NCBI RefSeq assembly: GCF_000745265.1
Contig: NZ_JQNN01000001.1
Location: forward strand, 1,488,001 to 1,552,000
Length of the DNA: 64,000 bases
Source of the DNA: Massilia sp. 9096
GTDB lineage: Bacteria > Pseudomonadota > Gammaproteobacteria > Burkholderiales > Burkholderiaceae_D
Direction: 5' to 3'
Shown: positions 26,153 through 36,539 of the stretch, piece after piece
Numbering within the stretch: position 1 is the stretch's first letter
Layout: every line of letters begins with the position of its first letter
Translations under genes and position numbers: made by a program
The notes under the pieces: generated by a model
Seen by the model: only the letters and a program-made list of their open reading frames with translations
Database searches by the model: none
What the model was told of the DNA's origin: nothing

Positions 26153-27180
26153 GCAATTCGAAGATCAAGGGCTGGCAAGCCGGCGCGCTGGCGGCCGGGC
26201 TCGGCCTGGCGGCCTCATTCCTGTACGTGCGCGCGAAAACCAAGGAGGCGGAAGCCGATAACCCGCCGCCTGGCCGCTTCGTGACCGTCGACGGCGTGCG
26301 CCTGCACTACGTCGAGCGTGGCCAGGGCCCGGTGCTGGTGCTGATCCACGGTAATGGCGTGTACGGCAGCGACTTCGAAGCCAGCGGCCTGCTCGAGCGC
26401 GCGGCCGAGCATTACCGCGTGATCGTGTTCGACCGCCCCGGCTTCGGCTACAGCGAGCGCCCACGTGCGCGCCTGTGGACGCCGCAAGCCCAGGCGCGCC
26501 TGCTGCACCATGCGCTGCAGCAGATCGGCGTCGACAGCGCGATCGTGCTCGGCCATTCGATCGGCACGCTGGTGGCGCTGTCGATGGCGCTCGACGTGCC
26601 CGGTTTCGTGCGCGGCCTCGTGCTGCTGTCCGGCTATTACTATCCGAGCTTGCGGCCGGACGTGCCGCTGTTCGCGCTGCCCGCGCTGCCGCTGATCGGC
26701 GACCTGATGCGGTACACGGTATCGCCGATCAGCGCGCGCATGCTGTGGCGTCCGCTCACCAAGGCGATGTTCGCGCCGCTGCCGGTGCCGGAACGCTTCC
26801 GCGAGCTGCCGGTGTGGATGATGCTGCGGCCCAAGCAGGTGCGCGCGGCGTCGGCCGACAACACGCTGATGATTCCGGCCGCGCTGGCGCTGTCCAAGCG
26901 CTACGGTGAGCTGAAGGTGCCGGTCGTGATTGTCAGCGGGACGCAGGACCGGGTGGTCGACCCAGGCCACAACAGCGAGCGGCTGAACGAAAGGCTGCAA
27001 AACGGTGCGAGCGGCAGCGAACTGCGCCTGCAGCCGGGCGTGGGGCACATGACGCATTACGCCCATCCTGAACAGGTGCTGGAGGCGATCGAAGACATCG
27101 CCGGGCGCGCGGGGGCGCCGGTGAGTTTGCGCGATCCACAAGCGGAGGCGCGGGCAAGGGCGAGCGAGAGCGGCACCTGA
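26149..27180 (+). CDS. Alpha/beta hydrolase with N-terminal membrane anchor
   Basis: A 343-aa hydrolase starting at GTG 26149 inside the sirtuin stop, hence translationally coupled. Residues 8-28 form an uncleaved hydrophobic anchor (GWQAGALAAGLGLAASFLYV). Oxyanion motif LIHGNGVYG, nucleophile Ser in the GHSIG elbow, Asp in SGTQDRVVDPG, His in GVGHMTHYAHP. The fold is that of haloalkane dehalogenase/epoxide-hydrolase-like enzymes; substrate unknown. Confidence 0.88.
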   Translation: MSNSKIKGWQAGALAAGLGLAASFLYVRAKTKEAEADNPPPGRFVTVDGVRLHYVERGQGPVLVLIHGNGVYGSDFEASGLLERAAEHYRVIVFDRPGFGYSERPRARLWTPQAQARLLHHALQQIGVDSAIVLGHSIGTLVALSMALDVPGFVRGLVLLSGYYYPSLRPDVPLFALPALPLIGDLMRYTVSPISARMLWRPLTKAMFAPLPVPERFRELPVWMMLRPKQVRAASADNTLMIPAALALSKRYGELKVPVVIVSGTQDRVVDPGHNSERLNERLQNGASGSELRLQPGVGHMTHYAHPEQVLEAIEDIAGRAGAPVSLRDPQAEARARASESGT

Positions 27181-27252
27181 AGATTTGGGTGACGCGTCAC
27201 GGAAAATTGGCGTGACGTCTTGCGAAAACAGAGGCGTCGCCGAAAATAAAAA

Positions 27253-27282
27253 CGCCGCGCGGCCCCTACGGGCGGCGCGGCG
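27253..27282 (-). terminator. Rho-independent terminator of nadA-nadC
   Basis: Stem arms CGCCGCGCGGCCC (27253-27265) and GGGCGGCGCGGCG (27270-27282) pair with one mismatch around a 4-nt loop. The A-rich run AAAATAAAAA just before it on the + strand is the U-tract for minus-strand transcripts. It also lies after the convergent hydrolase gene. Confidence 0.8.
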
Positions 27283-27300
27283 CTTTCGGAATACCCGGGT

Positions 27301-28176
27301 TCAGCCCACGATCCGCAACGAGTAATCCGTCGCCTTGACGTCCTTGGTCAGGCTGCCGATCGAGATCCGGTCCACGCCGGTCTCGGCGATCGCGCGCACG
27401 GTCTGCATGTTGATGCCGCCCGAGGCTTCCAGCAGCGCGCGGCCGGCGTTGGTGCGTACCGCGTCACGCATCATCTGCAGGTCGAAGTTGTCCAGCAGGA
27501 TCGACACCGCGCCGGCTTGCAAGGCTTCTTCCAGCTCGGCGATCGACTCGACCTCGACCTGGATCGACACGCCGGCCTCGAGCGCCATCGCGGCTTTGAC
27601 GGCCGGCGTGATGCCGCCCGCCGCCGCGATGTGGTTTTCCTTGATCAGGATGCCGTCGTACAGCGCCATGCGCTGGTTGGCGCCGCCGCCCACGCGCACC
27701 GCATACTTTTGCGCCTGGCGCAGGCCCGGCAGCGTCTTGCGCGTGTCGAGAATCTTCGCATTGGTGCCTTTCACCACGTCGACGTAGACGCGGGTGGCGC
27801 TCGCCACGCCCGACAGCAGCTGCAGGAAATTCAGCGCGCCGCGCTCGGCGGTGAGCAGCGAACGCGGCGAACCGCTGATCGTGCAGACGACGGAATCGGC
27901 CGCCATCAGGTCGCCCTCGGCGTACTTCCAGTCGATCTCGATGTCCTGGTCGACAGCCAGCATCACGCCCTCGAACCACGGCGCGCCGCACAGCACGGCC
28001 TGCTCGCGCACGATCACGCGCGCCTGCGCGCGCGGCGCGACCGGGACCAGCTTGCCGGTCAGGTCGCCGCTGCCGACGTCTTCCAGCAGCGCGGCCAGGA
28101 TGTTTTGTTCGAAAGCCCTCTGCAGCGTCTCGTCGACCGCGCCCTCGGCGGCGAATGGGTTGTGCAAACTGCTCAT
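27301..28176 (-). CDS. nadC: Quinolinate phosphoribosyltransferase (carboxylating)
   Basis: A 291-aa enzyme turning quinolinate and PRPP into nicotinate mononucleotide, CO2 and PPi. Start [12 protein letters not shown], whose ATG overlaps the nadA stop as ATGA. Motifs: [12 protein letters not shown] at the N-terminus, [33 protein letters not shown] (substrate-binding Arg/Lys), [19 protein letters not shown] and EASGGIN. Length fits the family (about 280-300). It is the last gene of the minus-strand operon, with a terminator 18 bp beyond. Confidence 0.97.
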   Translation of the reverse strand: MSSLHNPFAAEGAVDETLQRAFEQNILAALLEDVGSGDLTGKLVPVAPRAQARVIVREQAVLCGAPWFEGVMLAVDQDIEIDWKYAEGDLMAADSVVCTISGSPRSLLTAERGALNFLQLLSGVASATRVYVDVVKGTNAKILDTRKTLPGLRQAQKYAVRVGGGANQRMALYDGILIKENHIAAAGGITPAVKAAMALEAGVSIQVEVESIAELEEALQAGAVSILLDNFDLQMMRDAVRTNAGRALLEASGGINMQTVRAIAETGVDRISIGSLTKDVKATDYSLRIVG

Positions 28177-29309
28177 GCCGGCCCCACGCCCGAGAACAGC
28201 CTGGCTTCCTGCTCCAGTGCGCCGCTCGGCAGCGCCCTGGCTTTTTTCGCGGCCGCGAAATTGAGCATGCGGTCGATCGCGCGCTTGGCCTGCCTGCCGA
28301 CTTCCGGGTCGACGTGGATCTGGTTGGCGCCCGTTTCGAGCACCTCGGCCAGGTTCTGCAAGCCGTTCATCGCCATCCACGGGCAGTGCGCGCAGCTCTT
28401 GCAGGTGGCGCTGTTGCCGGCGGTCGGCGCTTCGATGAAGTGCTTGCCCGGCGCGGCCATGCGCATCTTGTGCAGAATGCCGTTGTCGGTGGCGACGATG
28501 AAGTGTGTCGCCGAACTGTTGCGCGCGGCGTCGATCAGCTGGGTGGTCGAGCCGACCACGTCGGCCTGGGCCACGACCGCAGCCGGGGATTCAGGGTGCA
28601 CCAGGACTTTGGCATCCGGGTACTCGGCGCGCAGCAGGTCCAGTTCGATGCCCTTGAACTCGTCGTGCACCAGGCAGGAACCCTGCCACAGCAGCATGTC
28701 GGCGCCGGTCTGCTTTTGAATGTAGGCGCCCAGGTGGCGGTCCGGCGCCCACAGGATCTTTTTACCCTGCTCGTGCAGGTGCTTGACGATGTCCAGGCCG
28801 ATCGACGAGGTCACCATCCAGTCGGCGCGCGCCTTGACCGCCGCCGAGGTATTGGCGTACACGACCACGGTGCGGTCCGGGTGCTGATCGCAGAAAGCGG
28901 CGAACTCGTCGGCCGGGCAGCCCAGGTCGAGCGAACAGGTCGCGTCCAGGTCCGGCATCAGGATCGTCTTTTCCGGGCTCAGGATCTTGGCGGTCTCGCC
29001 CATGAAGCGCACGCCGGCCACGACCAGCGTCGTCGATGCACAGTCGCGTCCGAAACGCGCCATTTCCAGCGAGTCGGAGACGCAGCCGCCGGTTTCCTCG
29101 GCCAGGTCCTGCAGGTCGGCGTCGACGTAGTAATGCGCCACCAGCGTCGCGTTCTTTTCCTTCAGCAGGCGCTTGATGCGCTCTTTCAGCGCGGTCTTCT
29201 CTGCGACCTCGAGCGGCGACGGCGTGCGTGCCCAGGCTTCGGCGGTCGAGCAGACGCCGCCCACCGGGCGGTCGTATTCGAAAGTCTTGATCGGTACGAT
29301 GTCGTTCAT
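28173..29309 (-). CDS. nadA: Quinolinate synthase A
   Basis: A 378-aa [4Fe-4S] enzyme condensing iminoaspartate with dihydroxyacetone phosphate to quinolinate. The cluster Cys sit in LDATCSLD..., [11 protein letters not shown] and the [10 protein letters not shown] segment. Active-site residues appear in [10 protein letters not shown] and HPESPAAVV. It is encoded directly upstream of nadC with a 4-nt overlap. Its partner nadB is about 5 kb away on the other strand, so the pathway is split into two units. Confidence 0.97.
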   Translation of the reverse strand: MNDIVPIKTFEYDRPVGGVCSTAEAWARTPSPLEVAEKTALKERIKRLLKEKNATLVAHYYVDADLQDLAEETGGCVSDSLEMARFGRDCASTTLVVAGVRFMGETAKILSPEKTILMPDLDATCSLDLGCPADEFAAFCDQHPDRTVVVYANTSAAVKARADWMVTSSIGLDIVKHLHEQGKKILWAPDRHLGAYIQKQTGADMLLWQGSCLVHDEFKGIELDLLRAEYPDAKVLVHPESPAAVVAQADVVGSTTQLIDAARNSSATHFIVATDNGILHKMRMAAPGKHFIEAPTAGNSATCKSCAHCPWMAMNGLQNLAEVLETGANQIHVDPEVGRQAKRAIDRMLNFAAAKKARALPSGALEQEARLFSGVGPA

Positions 29310-29397
29310 GGATGAACCTTATTTATCGTTTTCGTCACAATAAATCAGATGTAAGGGAGGCACGCCGTGCCTGCCTTTTACGTTCGCGTCACGAATA

Positions 29398-30999
29398 TTA
29401 ATTCAGACCCTGGCTCTTCAGGTAATCCTCGTAATTGCCCCGGAAGTCGACCACGCCGTCTTCCTTGACTTCGAGGATGCGCGTGGCCAGCGAGGACACG
29501 AATTCGCGGTCGTGCGAGACGAAGATCAAGGTGCCGGCATATTTATCCAGCGCCACGTTGAGCGATTCGATCGATTCCATGTCCATGTGGTTGGTCGGCT
29601 CGTCCATCAGCAGCACGTTGTGGCGGCCCAGCATCAGCTTGCCGTACATCATGCGGCCCTTTTCGCCGCCGGACAGCACGCGCACCGACTTCTTGACTTC
29701 GTCGCCGCCGAACAGCAGGCGGCCCAGGATCGAACGCACGGCCTGGTCGTCGTCGCCTTCCTTGGTCCACTGGCCCATCCAGTCGGTCAGGTTGGCGTCG
29801 GTGGCGAATTCCTCGGTCGGATCCTGCGGCATGTAGCCCGGGTTGGCGTTCTCGGCCCACTTGACGCGGCCGGTGTCGGCGTCCATGCCGCTGATCGGCT
29901 GGCTGCCGATGCAGCGCAGCAGCGTGGTTTTACCGGCACCGTTGGCGCCGATGATGGCGATGCGCTCGCCGGCTTCGACCATGATCGAGAAGTTCTTGAA
30001 CAGGGTCCGGTCGTACGATTTGCTCAGGCCCTCGGTCTCGACGGCAAGGCGGTGCAGCTTCTTCTCGCCCTCGAAGCGCACGAACGGATAGGCGCGCGAG
30101 GACGGCTTGAATTCCTCGATCTTGATCTTGTCGATCTGCTTGGCGCGCGAGGTCGCCTGGCGTGCCTTGGACTTGTTGGCCGAGAAGCGGCGCACGAATT
30201 CCTGCAGTTCGGCGACCTTTTCCTTGGCCTTGGCATTGTTGGCCAGCTGCTGGTTGCGCGCCTGGGTCGACGCTTCCATGTAGTCGTCGTAGTTGCCCGG
30301 ATAGACCTTCAGCGTGCCATAGTCCATGTCGGCGACGTGGGAGCAGACCGAGTTCAGGAAGTGGCGGTCGTGCGAGATGATGATCATCGTCGAGTTGCGC
30401 TGGTTCAGCATGTCGCCCAGCCAGGAGATCGTGTGGATGTCCAGGTTGTTGGTCGGCTCGTCCAGCAGCAGGATGTCCGGATCCGAGAACAGCGCCTGCG
30501 CCAGCAGCACGCGCAGCTTCCAGCCCGGCGCCACGGCGCTCATCAGGCCCTGGTGCAGATCGGTGCCGATGCCCAGGCCGAGCAGCAGCTCGCCGGCGCG
30601 CGCTTCTGCCGAGTAGCCGTCGTACTCGGCGACCTTGCCTTCGAGCTCGGCCGCTTTCATGTAGTCTTCGTCGGTCGCTTCCGGGTTGGCGTAGATCGCA
30701 TCGCGCTCGCGGATCGCGTCCCACAGCTCGGTGTGGCCCATCATGACCACGTCCAGCACGCGCACGTCTTCGTAGGCGAACTGGTCCTGGCGCAGCTTGC
30801 CGAGACGCTCGCCCGGATCGAGCGAGACGTTGCCGCCGGACGGCTCGAGGTCGCCGCCCAGGATCTTCATGAACGTCGACTTGCCGCAGCCGTTGGCGCC
30901 GATCAGGCCGTAACGGTTGCCGTCGCCGAATTTGACGGAAATGTTTTCGAACAGCGGCTTCGCGCCGAACTGCATCGTGATGTTGGCTGTACTAAGCAC
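29398..30999 (-). CDS. ybiT: ABC-F family ATPase, YbiT type
   Basis: A 533-aa soluble protein with two ABC domains and no membrane segment. First Walker [10 protein letters not shown], Walker [13 protein letters not shown]; second Walker [10 protein letters not shown], signature LSGGEKGR, Walker [13 protein letters not shown]. The interdomain linker (residues 235-305) is highly charged, as in ABC-F factors that act in the ribosomal E site. Length and the linker are closest to YbiT, rather than EttA (555 aa) or Uup. Start is GTG with GAGGG upstream. Downstream gap to nadA is short. Confidence 0.9.
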   Translation of the reverse strand: MLSTANITMQFGAKPLFENISVKFGDGNRYGLIGANGCGKSTFMKILGGDLEPSGGNVSLDPGERLGKLRQDQFAYEDVRVLDVVMMGHTELWDAIRERDAIYANPEATDEDYMKAAELEGKVAEYDGYSAEARAGELLLGLGIGTDLHQGLMSAVAPGWKLRVLLAQALFSDPDILLLDEPTNNLDIHTISWLGDMLNQRNSTMIIISHDRHFLNSVCSHVADMDYGTLKVYPGNYDDYMEASTQARNQQLANNAKAKEKVAELQEFVRRFSANKSKARQATSRAKQIDKIKIEEFKPSSRAYPFVRFEGEKKLHRLAVETEGLSKSYDRTLFKNFSIMVEAGERIAIIGANGAGKTTLLRCIGSQPISGMDADTGRVKWAENANPGYMPQDPTEEFATDANLTDWMGQWTKEGDDDQAVRSILGRLLFGGDEVKKSVRVLSGGEKGRMMYGKLMLGRHNVLLMDEPTNHMDMESIESLNVALDKYAGTLIFVSHDREFVSSLATRILEVKEDGVVDFRGNYEDYLKSQGLN

Positions 31000-31114
31000 A
31001 GGATGACCCTCGGATGATATTGCGATTAACCGTCTATTTTACCATCCGATCGGGCCGGCTACAGCGGCGCCTCGTTCCGCTTTCGCGATGACGCTTCTTG
31101 CGCCCCGACCGCGA

Positions 31115-32044
31115 TCAGGCGATGCGTACGGTCGGGTAGTCCGACAGCGTCATGCGCCAGGCATCGCCGTCCGACACCAGGCGCGCCTGCGCACCGAACG
31201 GGATCGTCACGTGGCGCGCGATGTGGCCGAACTCCAGGCCGGTCAGCACCGGGCACGGCAGCGTCGCGCGCAGGTAGGCCAGCATCTCGTCGAAGTTGTA
31301 GCCGTTGTCGTTCGGCCCCAGCCGGTAGCCGGAAAAATCGCCCAGCACGACGGCGCGCTGGCGCTGCAGCACGCCGCCCTGCATCAGCTGCAGCATCATG
31401 CGCTCGACCCGGAACGGGTGTTCGGCGATGTCTTCCAGGTACAGAATGCCGCCGTCGATGCGCGGAAAATAGTCGGTGCCCATCAGCGACACGACCATCG
31501 CCAGGTTGCCGCCCCAGGCGGTGCCGGATACGTCGAGCGCCGGGTTGCCCGTGCCCCGCCCTTCGAGCGTGTGGGTAGGGCCGGCCAGGCAGTGCAGGAA
31601 ATCCTCGAGCGTGAAATCGACCGGATCGCGCACGCCGATGTCGCTGACGAACATCGGGCCGGCATAGCTCAGGGCGCCGGCCTTCGCGTACAGGGCCATG
31701 TGCAAGGCCGTCACATCCGAAAAACCCACGAAGATCTTGCCGCTGGCCGCCATTTTCTCGTAATCGAGGTGCGGCAGCAGGCGCGTCATGCCGTAGGCGC
31801 CGCGGATCGCCATCACCACCTGCACGTCGGGGTCGTCCGTGGCTGCGTTCAGCCGGGCCAGGCGGACTTCGTCGGTGGCGCCAAAGCGCTGGTGGCGGGC
31901 GTCATGGTCGTAGTAGTTGCGGACCAGGATGCCGCGGGGTTCGAGGCGGGCGATGCCGCGCGGGATGGCTTCGGGTTCGGGCGCGTAACTGCCGGGCGCG
32001 ACCAGGGCGATACCAAGGCGCTTGACGATGTGTTGGGGAATCAC
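31115..32044 (-). CDS. ldcA: LD-carboxypeptidase (murein tetrapeptide carboxypeptidase)
   Basis: A 309-aa S66-family serine peptidase that trims the terminal D-Ala from cytosolic murein tetrapeptides in cell-wall recycling. Nucleophile S109 in VGFSDVTALH; charge-relay Glu in ILYLEDIAEHPFRVERM and His in the last third (GHIARHVTIPFG). Start is GTG, overlapping the stop of the upstream hydrolase as GTGA. No signal peptide, as expected for a cytosolic enzyme. Confidence 0.92.
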   Translation of the reverse strand: MIPQHIVKRLGIALVAPGSYAPEPEAIPRGIARLEPRGILVRNYYDHDARHQRFGATDEVRLARLNAATDDPDVQVVMAIRGAYGMTRLLPHLDYEKMAASGKIFVGFSDVTALHMALYAKAGALSYAGPMFVSDIGVRDPVDFTLEDFLHCLAGPTHTLEGRGTGNPALDVSGTAWGGNLAMVVSLMGTDYFPRIDGGILYLEDIAEHPFRVERMMLQLMQGGVLQRQRAVVLGDFSGYRLGPNDNGYNFDEMLAYLRATLPCPVLTGLEFGHIARHVTIPFGAQARLVSDGDAWRMTLSDYPTVRIA

Positions 32045-32967
32045 TGTTTGACGAAAAGCCGCGGTGTGGAGTCGGGCGTCATCTTACCGTGGGCATGGGT
32101 GTCGATCAAGGCGAGCAGGCGCTCGTTCAGCTGGGTCGGCAAATCGTGGCCCATGCCTTCGATTACCTCCAGGCGCGCGTTGGGAATGGCGTTGGCGGTG
32201 TCGATGCCGCAGGCCAGCGGCAGCATCGGGTCGGCCGCGCCGTGGATCACCAGCGTCGGCGCGACGATGGTGCGCAGCTGGCCGGCGCGGTCGCCGCAGG
32301 CGGTGATCGCCAGCAGCTGGCGTGCGGCGCCGCTGGGGTTCCTGTTACGCCGCAGCGCGCGCGCGACCCGCCGCCGCAGCTGCTTTTCCGGCGTCGGATA
32401 GGCCGGGCTGGCGATGGTCTGCAGCAGCCGCACCGCATGCTCGACGACGGCGTCGAGGTCTCCGGCCGACTTGGGGCGGCGCAGCATGGCGTGCCGCACC
32501 GCCGGCGTCGGGCCCGGCAGGCCGCGCCGGCCGCTGCTCGACATGATCGACGTCAGGCTCAGCACCCGCGACGGGTATTTGGCCGCGAGCAGCTGTGCGA
32601 TCATGCCGCCCATCGACACGCCGACCACGTGCGCGCGCGCGACGCCGAGCGCGGACAGCACGCCGACGGCGTCGTCGGCCATGTCCTGCAGGCTGTAGGG
32701 CGGGCGCAGCGGCAGGTGCAGCTTCGATTTGAGCCAGGCCAGCGGCAGGCTGGGGGTGCCGGCATGTTCGAACTTGGTGGACAAGCCGCAGTCGCGGTTG
32801 TCGAAGCGGATCACGTAGAAGCCGAGCTCGACCAGGCCTTCGACGAACTCGTCGGGCCAGGCGGTCAATTGCTGGCCGACGCCGGCAATCAGCAGCAGTG
32901 GCGCGGCTTTCGGATCGCCCGCGGTATCGAAGGCGATCCGGATGCCGTTGGCATTCAGACTCGGCAT
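32041..32967 (-). CDS. Alpha/beta hydrolase
   Basis: A 308-aa hydrolase. Start MPSLNANGIRIAFD is preferred to the upstream frame. Motifs: LLLIAGVGQQL before the oxyanion, IRFDNRDCGLS, nucleophile Ser in VGVSMGGM, Asp in IHGAADPMLP, His in GMGHDLP. The DNRDCG motif and overall design fit 3-oxoadipate enol-lactonase-like or esterase members; substrate unknown. Coupled to ldcA by a 4-nt overlap. Confidence 0.88.
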   Translation of the reverse strand: MPSLNANGIRIAFDTAGDPKAAPLLLIAGVGQQLTAWPDEFVEGLVELGFYVIRFDNRDCGLSTKFEHAGTPSLPLAWLKSKLHLPLRPPYSLQDMADDAVGVLSALGVARAHVVGVSMGGMIAQLLAAKYPSRVLSLTSIMSSSGRRGLPGPTPAVRHAMLRRPKSAGDLDAVVEHAVRLLQTIASPAYPTPEKQLRRRVARALRRNRNPSGAARQLLAITACGDRAGQLRTIVAPTLVIHGAADPMLPLACGIDTANAIPNARLEVIEGMGHDLPTQLNERLLALIDTHAHGKMTPDSTPRLFVKQ

Positions 32968-33034
32968 GGCGCGTGCCCGTTGTGTGATCGATATGGCATG
33001 AAAACAGAATACCATTTTCGACCGAATATGGGGG

Positions 33035-34043
<1,009 letters not shown>

Positions 34044-34047
34044 AGGT

Positions 34048-34683
34048 TCAGGGAATTTGCAGGAGTTTGTGGGTCTGGAGGCTCAGCTTCCACTTCGGGT
34101 TGCTGCGGCAGGTGTCGATCGCCAGTTTCGTGTTGAAGTCGGCCAGCGGACCGTCCATCGGCTGTACGAAGAAATTCTCGAAGTCGAGGTGCTCGTAAGC
34201 GCCCAGGTCCTGTCCCACCTGCGGAATCACGACCTTGATTTCATTGCCCTTTTCAACCACCAGCGTCGAGCCCATCTTGGGGCTGACGCAGATCCAGTCG
34301 ACGCCGCTCGGGACCGGCAGCGTGCCGTTGGTTTCGATCGCGATGGTGAAGCCGCGCGCGTGCATGGCGTCGATCAGGGCCGCGTCCAGCTGCAACAGCG
34401 GTTCACCGCCGGTGAACACGACGTATTTGCTGGCGGTATAGCGGCTCGGCCACAGGCCGTCGATTTCCGCCGCCAGGGCGGCGGCGTCCTTGAACTTCCC
34501 GCCGCGCTCGCCATCGGTGCCGACGAAGTCGGTGTCGCAGAACTGGCACACGGCGCTGGCACGGTCGCTCTCGCGTCCGGTCCACAGGTTGCAGCCCGAA
34601 AAGCGGCAAAACACGGCCGGCCGGCCTGCATGCGCGCCTTCGCCCTGCAAGGTATAGAAGATTTCTTTAATGCTGTAAGTCAC
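34048..34683 (-). CDS. queE: 7-carboxy-7-deazaguanine synthase
   Basis: A 211-aa radical-SAM enzyme making CDG from CPH4. The cluster motif is C31-x14-C46-x2-C49, the variant seen in some beta- and gammaproteobacterial QueE, and TGGEPLLQLD is the SAM-binding strand. GTG start without an obvious Shine-Dalgarno. First gene of the queE-queD-tadA unit; no preQ1 riboswitch is visible upstream. Confidence 0.94.
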   Translation of the reverse strand: MTYSIKEIFYTLQGEGAHAGRPAVFCRFSGCNLWTGRESDRASAVCQFCDTDFVGTDGERGGKFKDAAALAAEIDGLWPSRYTASKYVVFTGGEPLLQLDAALIDAMHARGFTIAIETNGTLPVPSGVDWICVSPKMGSTLVVEKGNEIKVVIPQVGQDLGAYEHLDFENFFVQPMDGPLADFNTKLAIDTCRSNPKWKLSLQTHKLLQIP

Positions 34684-34891
34684 GATAAAAGTCGGTTAAG
34701 CCTGTCGTCAACCTTCCATTATAGCGTGGCCCGCTCCAGATGATGTGGAACCGCCGCTAACTCACTATTGTCAGGCCTAAACGGGGACGACTGCCCTAAC
34801 TTTGCGTCGGTTGAGGTTGAGCAAAATAATTCCGCTCAGAAAGCCGTAACGTTGTGCAGGATTCTTCCTAATCATCGTCGGAAGGTGTGCA

Positions 34892-35392
34892 ATGAAAAGC
34901 GCGATCTCGAGAACTTTGCTGTTGCTGTGCGCTACCCTGCTGCTGGCCGGCGGCTGGCGCCTGGCCTGCGGCGACGCCTGGGATGGCTGGCCGCGCCGCC
35001 TGACCAGCGCCGCCATGCTGGCGGGCGGTCTCGCGGCGGCATGTGCCTTCTCGTTCCGGCGCGTGCGCAGCGAAGACCGCCTCGCGCGGCTCGAAGCCCA
35101 GCTGTGCTGCGAGCAAGGCGCGCGCAGCCGTGCCGACGAATCACTGGCCGAGGCCGACCTGCTGCTGGAGCGGCTGACCATTCGCCGCCCCGACAATCTC
35201 GACGGGGACAAGGTCGCGCCCGAAGCCAGGCTCGACGTGCAGCTGGCCCAGGTGCAGGCCGAGCTGGCGCAACTGCAACAACTGGCCGCACTCGATGGCG
35301 CTTGCAGCGCACGCCTCGACCGCGCGCGCGCCCGCCTCGAGCAGGTCACCCGCATCGTCCGCAGCGCAGCGCGCAGCGTCGAGCCAGGCTAA
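34892..35392 (+). CDS. Membrane-anchored coiled-coil protein of unknown function
   Basis: A 166-aa protein with two N-terminal hydrophobic segments (residues 7-24 and 38-53) followed by a helical, Ala/Leu/Arg-rich region (60-160) of heptad character. GGAAGG upstream supports the start. It lies upstream of a diguanylate cyclase but with a 140-nt gap. Not recognised. Confidence 0.75.
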   Translation: MKSAISRTLLLLCATLLLAGGWRLACGDAWDGWPRRLTSAAMLAGGLAAACAFSFRRVRSEDRLARLEAQLCCEQGARSRADESLAEADLLLERLTIRRPDNLDGDKVAPEARLDVQLAQVQAELAQLQQLAALDGACSARLDRARARLEQVTRIVRSAARSVEPG

Positions 35393-35532
35393 GTGCGGTT
35401 GTGGCAGGCACGTCGGCCGGGAGACGAGCGGCTGTTCCGGCTTGCTCAAAATCAATAGCTCTGCATTGTCGCTGGAGCACAATCGGTTCTTGTCAGCAAT
35501 CAAACGCTTATTGACAGACCGAAGGACGGCAC

Positions 35533-36516
35533 ATGACAGGCACTACGACACTTCAGCGGCTGATGGACGCCACCGGCGCCCATCCCGATCGCGTGTTCGC
35601 GCACCAGCTGATGGAAACGCTGGCCATCCCCGTGTTCGTGCTCGATATCAGCTCGCATGTGATCATCTGGAATCGCGCCTGCGAACGCCTGACCGGCGTC
35701 ACTGCCGAGGAGATGATCGGCACGCAGAGCCACTGGCGCTGCTTTTTCGACGAGCAGCGCCCTACCCTGGCCGACCTGCTGCTCCAGGGCCGCGACGCCG
35801 AGGTCCTGCAGCTGCACCCGCGCCAGGGCGGCGCCAACCATTTGTCGGCCGAGGGCTGGTGCGACATGCCGCGCGTCGGCCGCCGGCGCTACCTGGCGGC
35901 CGACGCCAGCCCGATCTACGACGAGCGCGGGCGCCTGGCCGCGGTCGTCCAGACGCTGCGCGACATGACCGACGAAAAGCTGGCGCAGGCCGCGCTCGAA
36001 CAACTCGCCACGCGCGACGGCCTGACTGGCCTGGCCAACCGCCGCTGCTTCGACGATACCCTGCACGCCGAATGGGCGCGCGCTTTGCGCCAGCACCAGC
36101 CGCTGTCGCTGCTGATGGTCGATGTCGACAACTTCAAGGCCTACAACGACGCCCACGGCCACATCGGCGGCGACGAGTGCCTCAAGCGCATCGCCACCGC
36201 CGTGTCGAGCGAGATGCGCGCCAACGACCTGGTTGCGCGCTATGGCGGCGAAGAGTTCGCGGTGATCCTGCCGAACCAGTCGCTCAAGGGCGCCGCCAGC
36301 GTCGCCGAGCGCATCCGCACCCGCGTCGAGCAGCTGCAGGTGCCGACCCGGCTCGCGCCGGGCCAGCATGTCACGGTCTCGATCGGTGCAGCCACCGCGA
36401 TCGCGGCACCCGACAATAGCGCGAGCGAGCTGGTCGCGATCGCCGATGCGGCGCTGTATCGGGCCAAGCACATGGGGCGCAATCGCATCAGCCTGCCGCT
36501 GGGCGACCCGGGCTGA
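35533..36516 (+). CDS. PAS-GGDEF diguanylate cyclase
   Basis: A 327-aa cytosolic protein. PAS domain at 25-145 (IPVFVLDISSHVIIWNRACERLTG); GGDEF domain at 158-322 with active site GGEEF and metal-binding DVDNFKAYND. An RxxD inhibitory site (RAND) lies five residues before GGEEF, so product inhibition by c-di-GMP is likely. It makes c-di-GMP, and the PAS presumably senses a small ligand or redox state. Its terminator is now separated from it by an IS element. Confidence 0.93.
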   Translation: MTGTTTLQRLMDATGAHPDRVFAHQLMETLAIPVFVLDISSHVIIWNRACERLTGVTAEEMIGTQSHWRCFFDEQRPTLADLLLQGRDAEVLQLHPRQGGANHLSAEGWCDMPRVGRRRYLAADASPIYDERGRLAAVVQTLRDMTDEKLAQAALEQLATRDGLTGLANRRCFDDTLHAEWARALRQHQPLSLLMVDVDNFKAYNDAHGHIGGDECLKRIATAVSSEMRANDLVARYGGEEFAVILPNQSLKGAASVAERIRTRVEQLQVPTRLAPGQHVTVSIGAATAIAAPDNSASELVAIADAALYRAKHMGRNRISLPLGDPG

Positions 36517-36539
36517 GTGCCCCAGTCGCGCGAAAAAAA

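Noticed and set aside
34684..34891. A preQ1 riboswitch in front of queE
   Set aside because: No pseudoknot-forming C/A-rich pattern is seen, and this operon has none in most proteobacteria.
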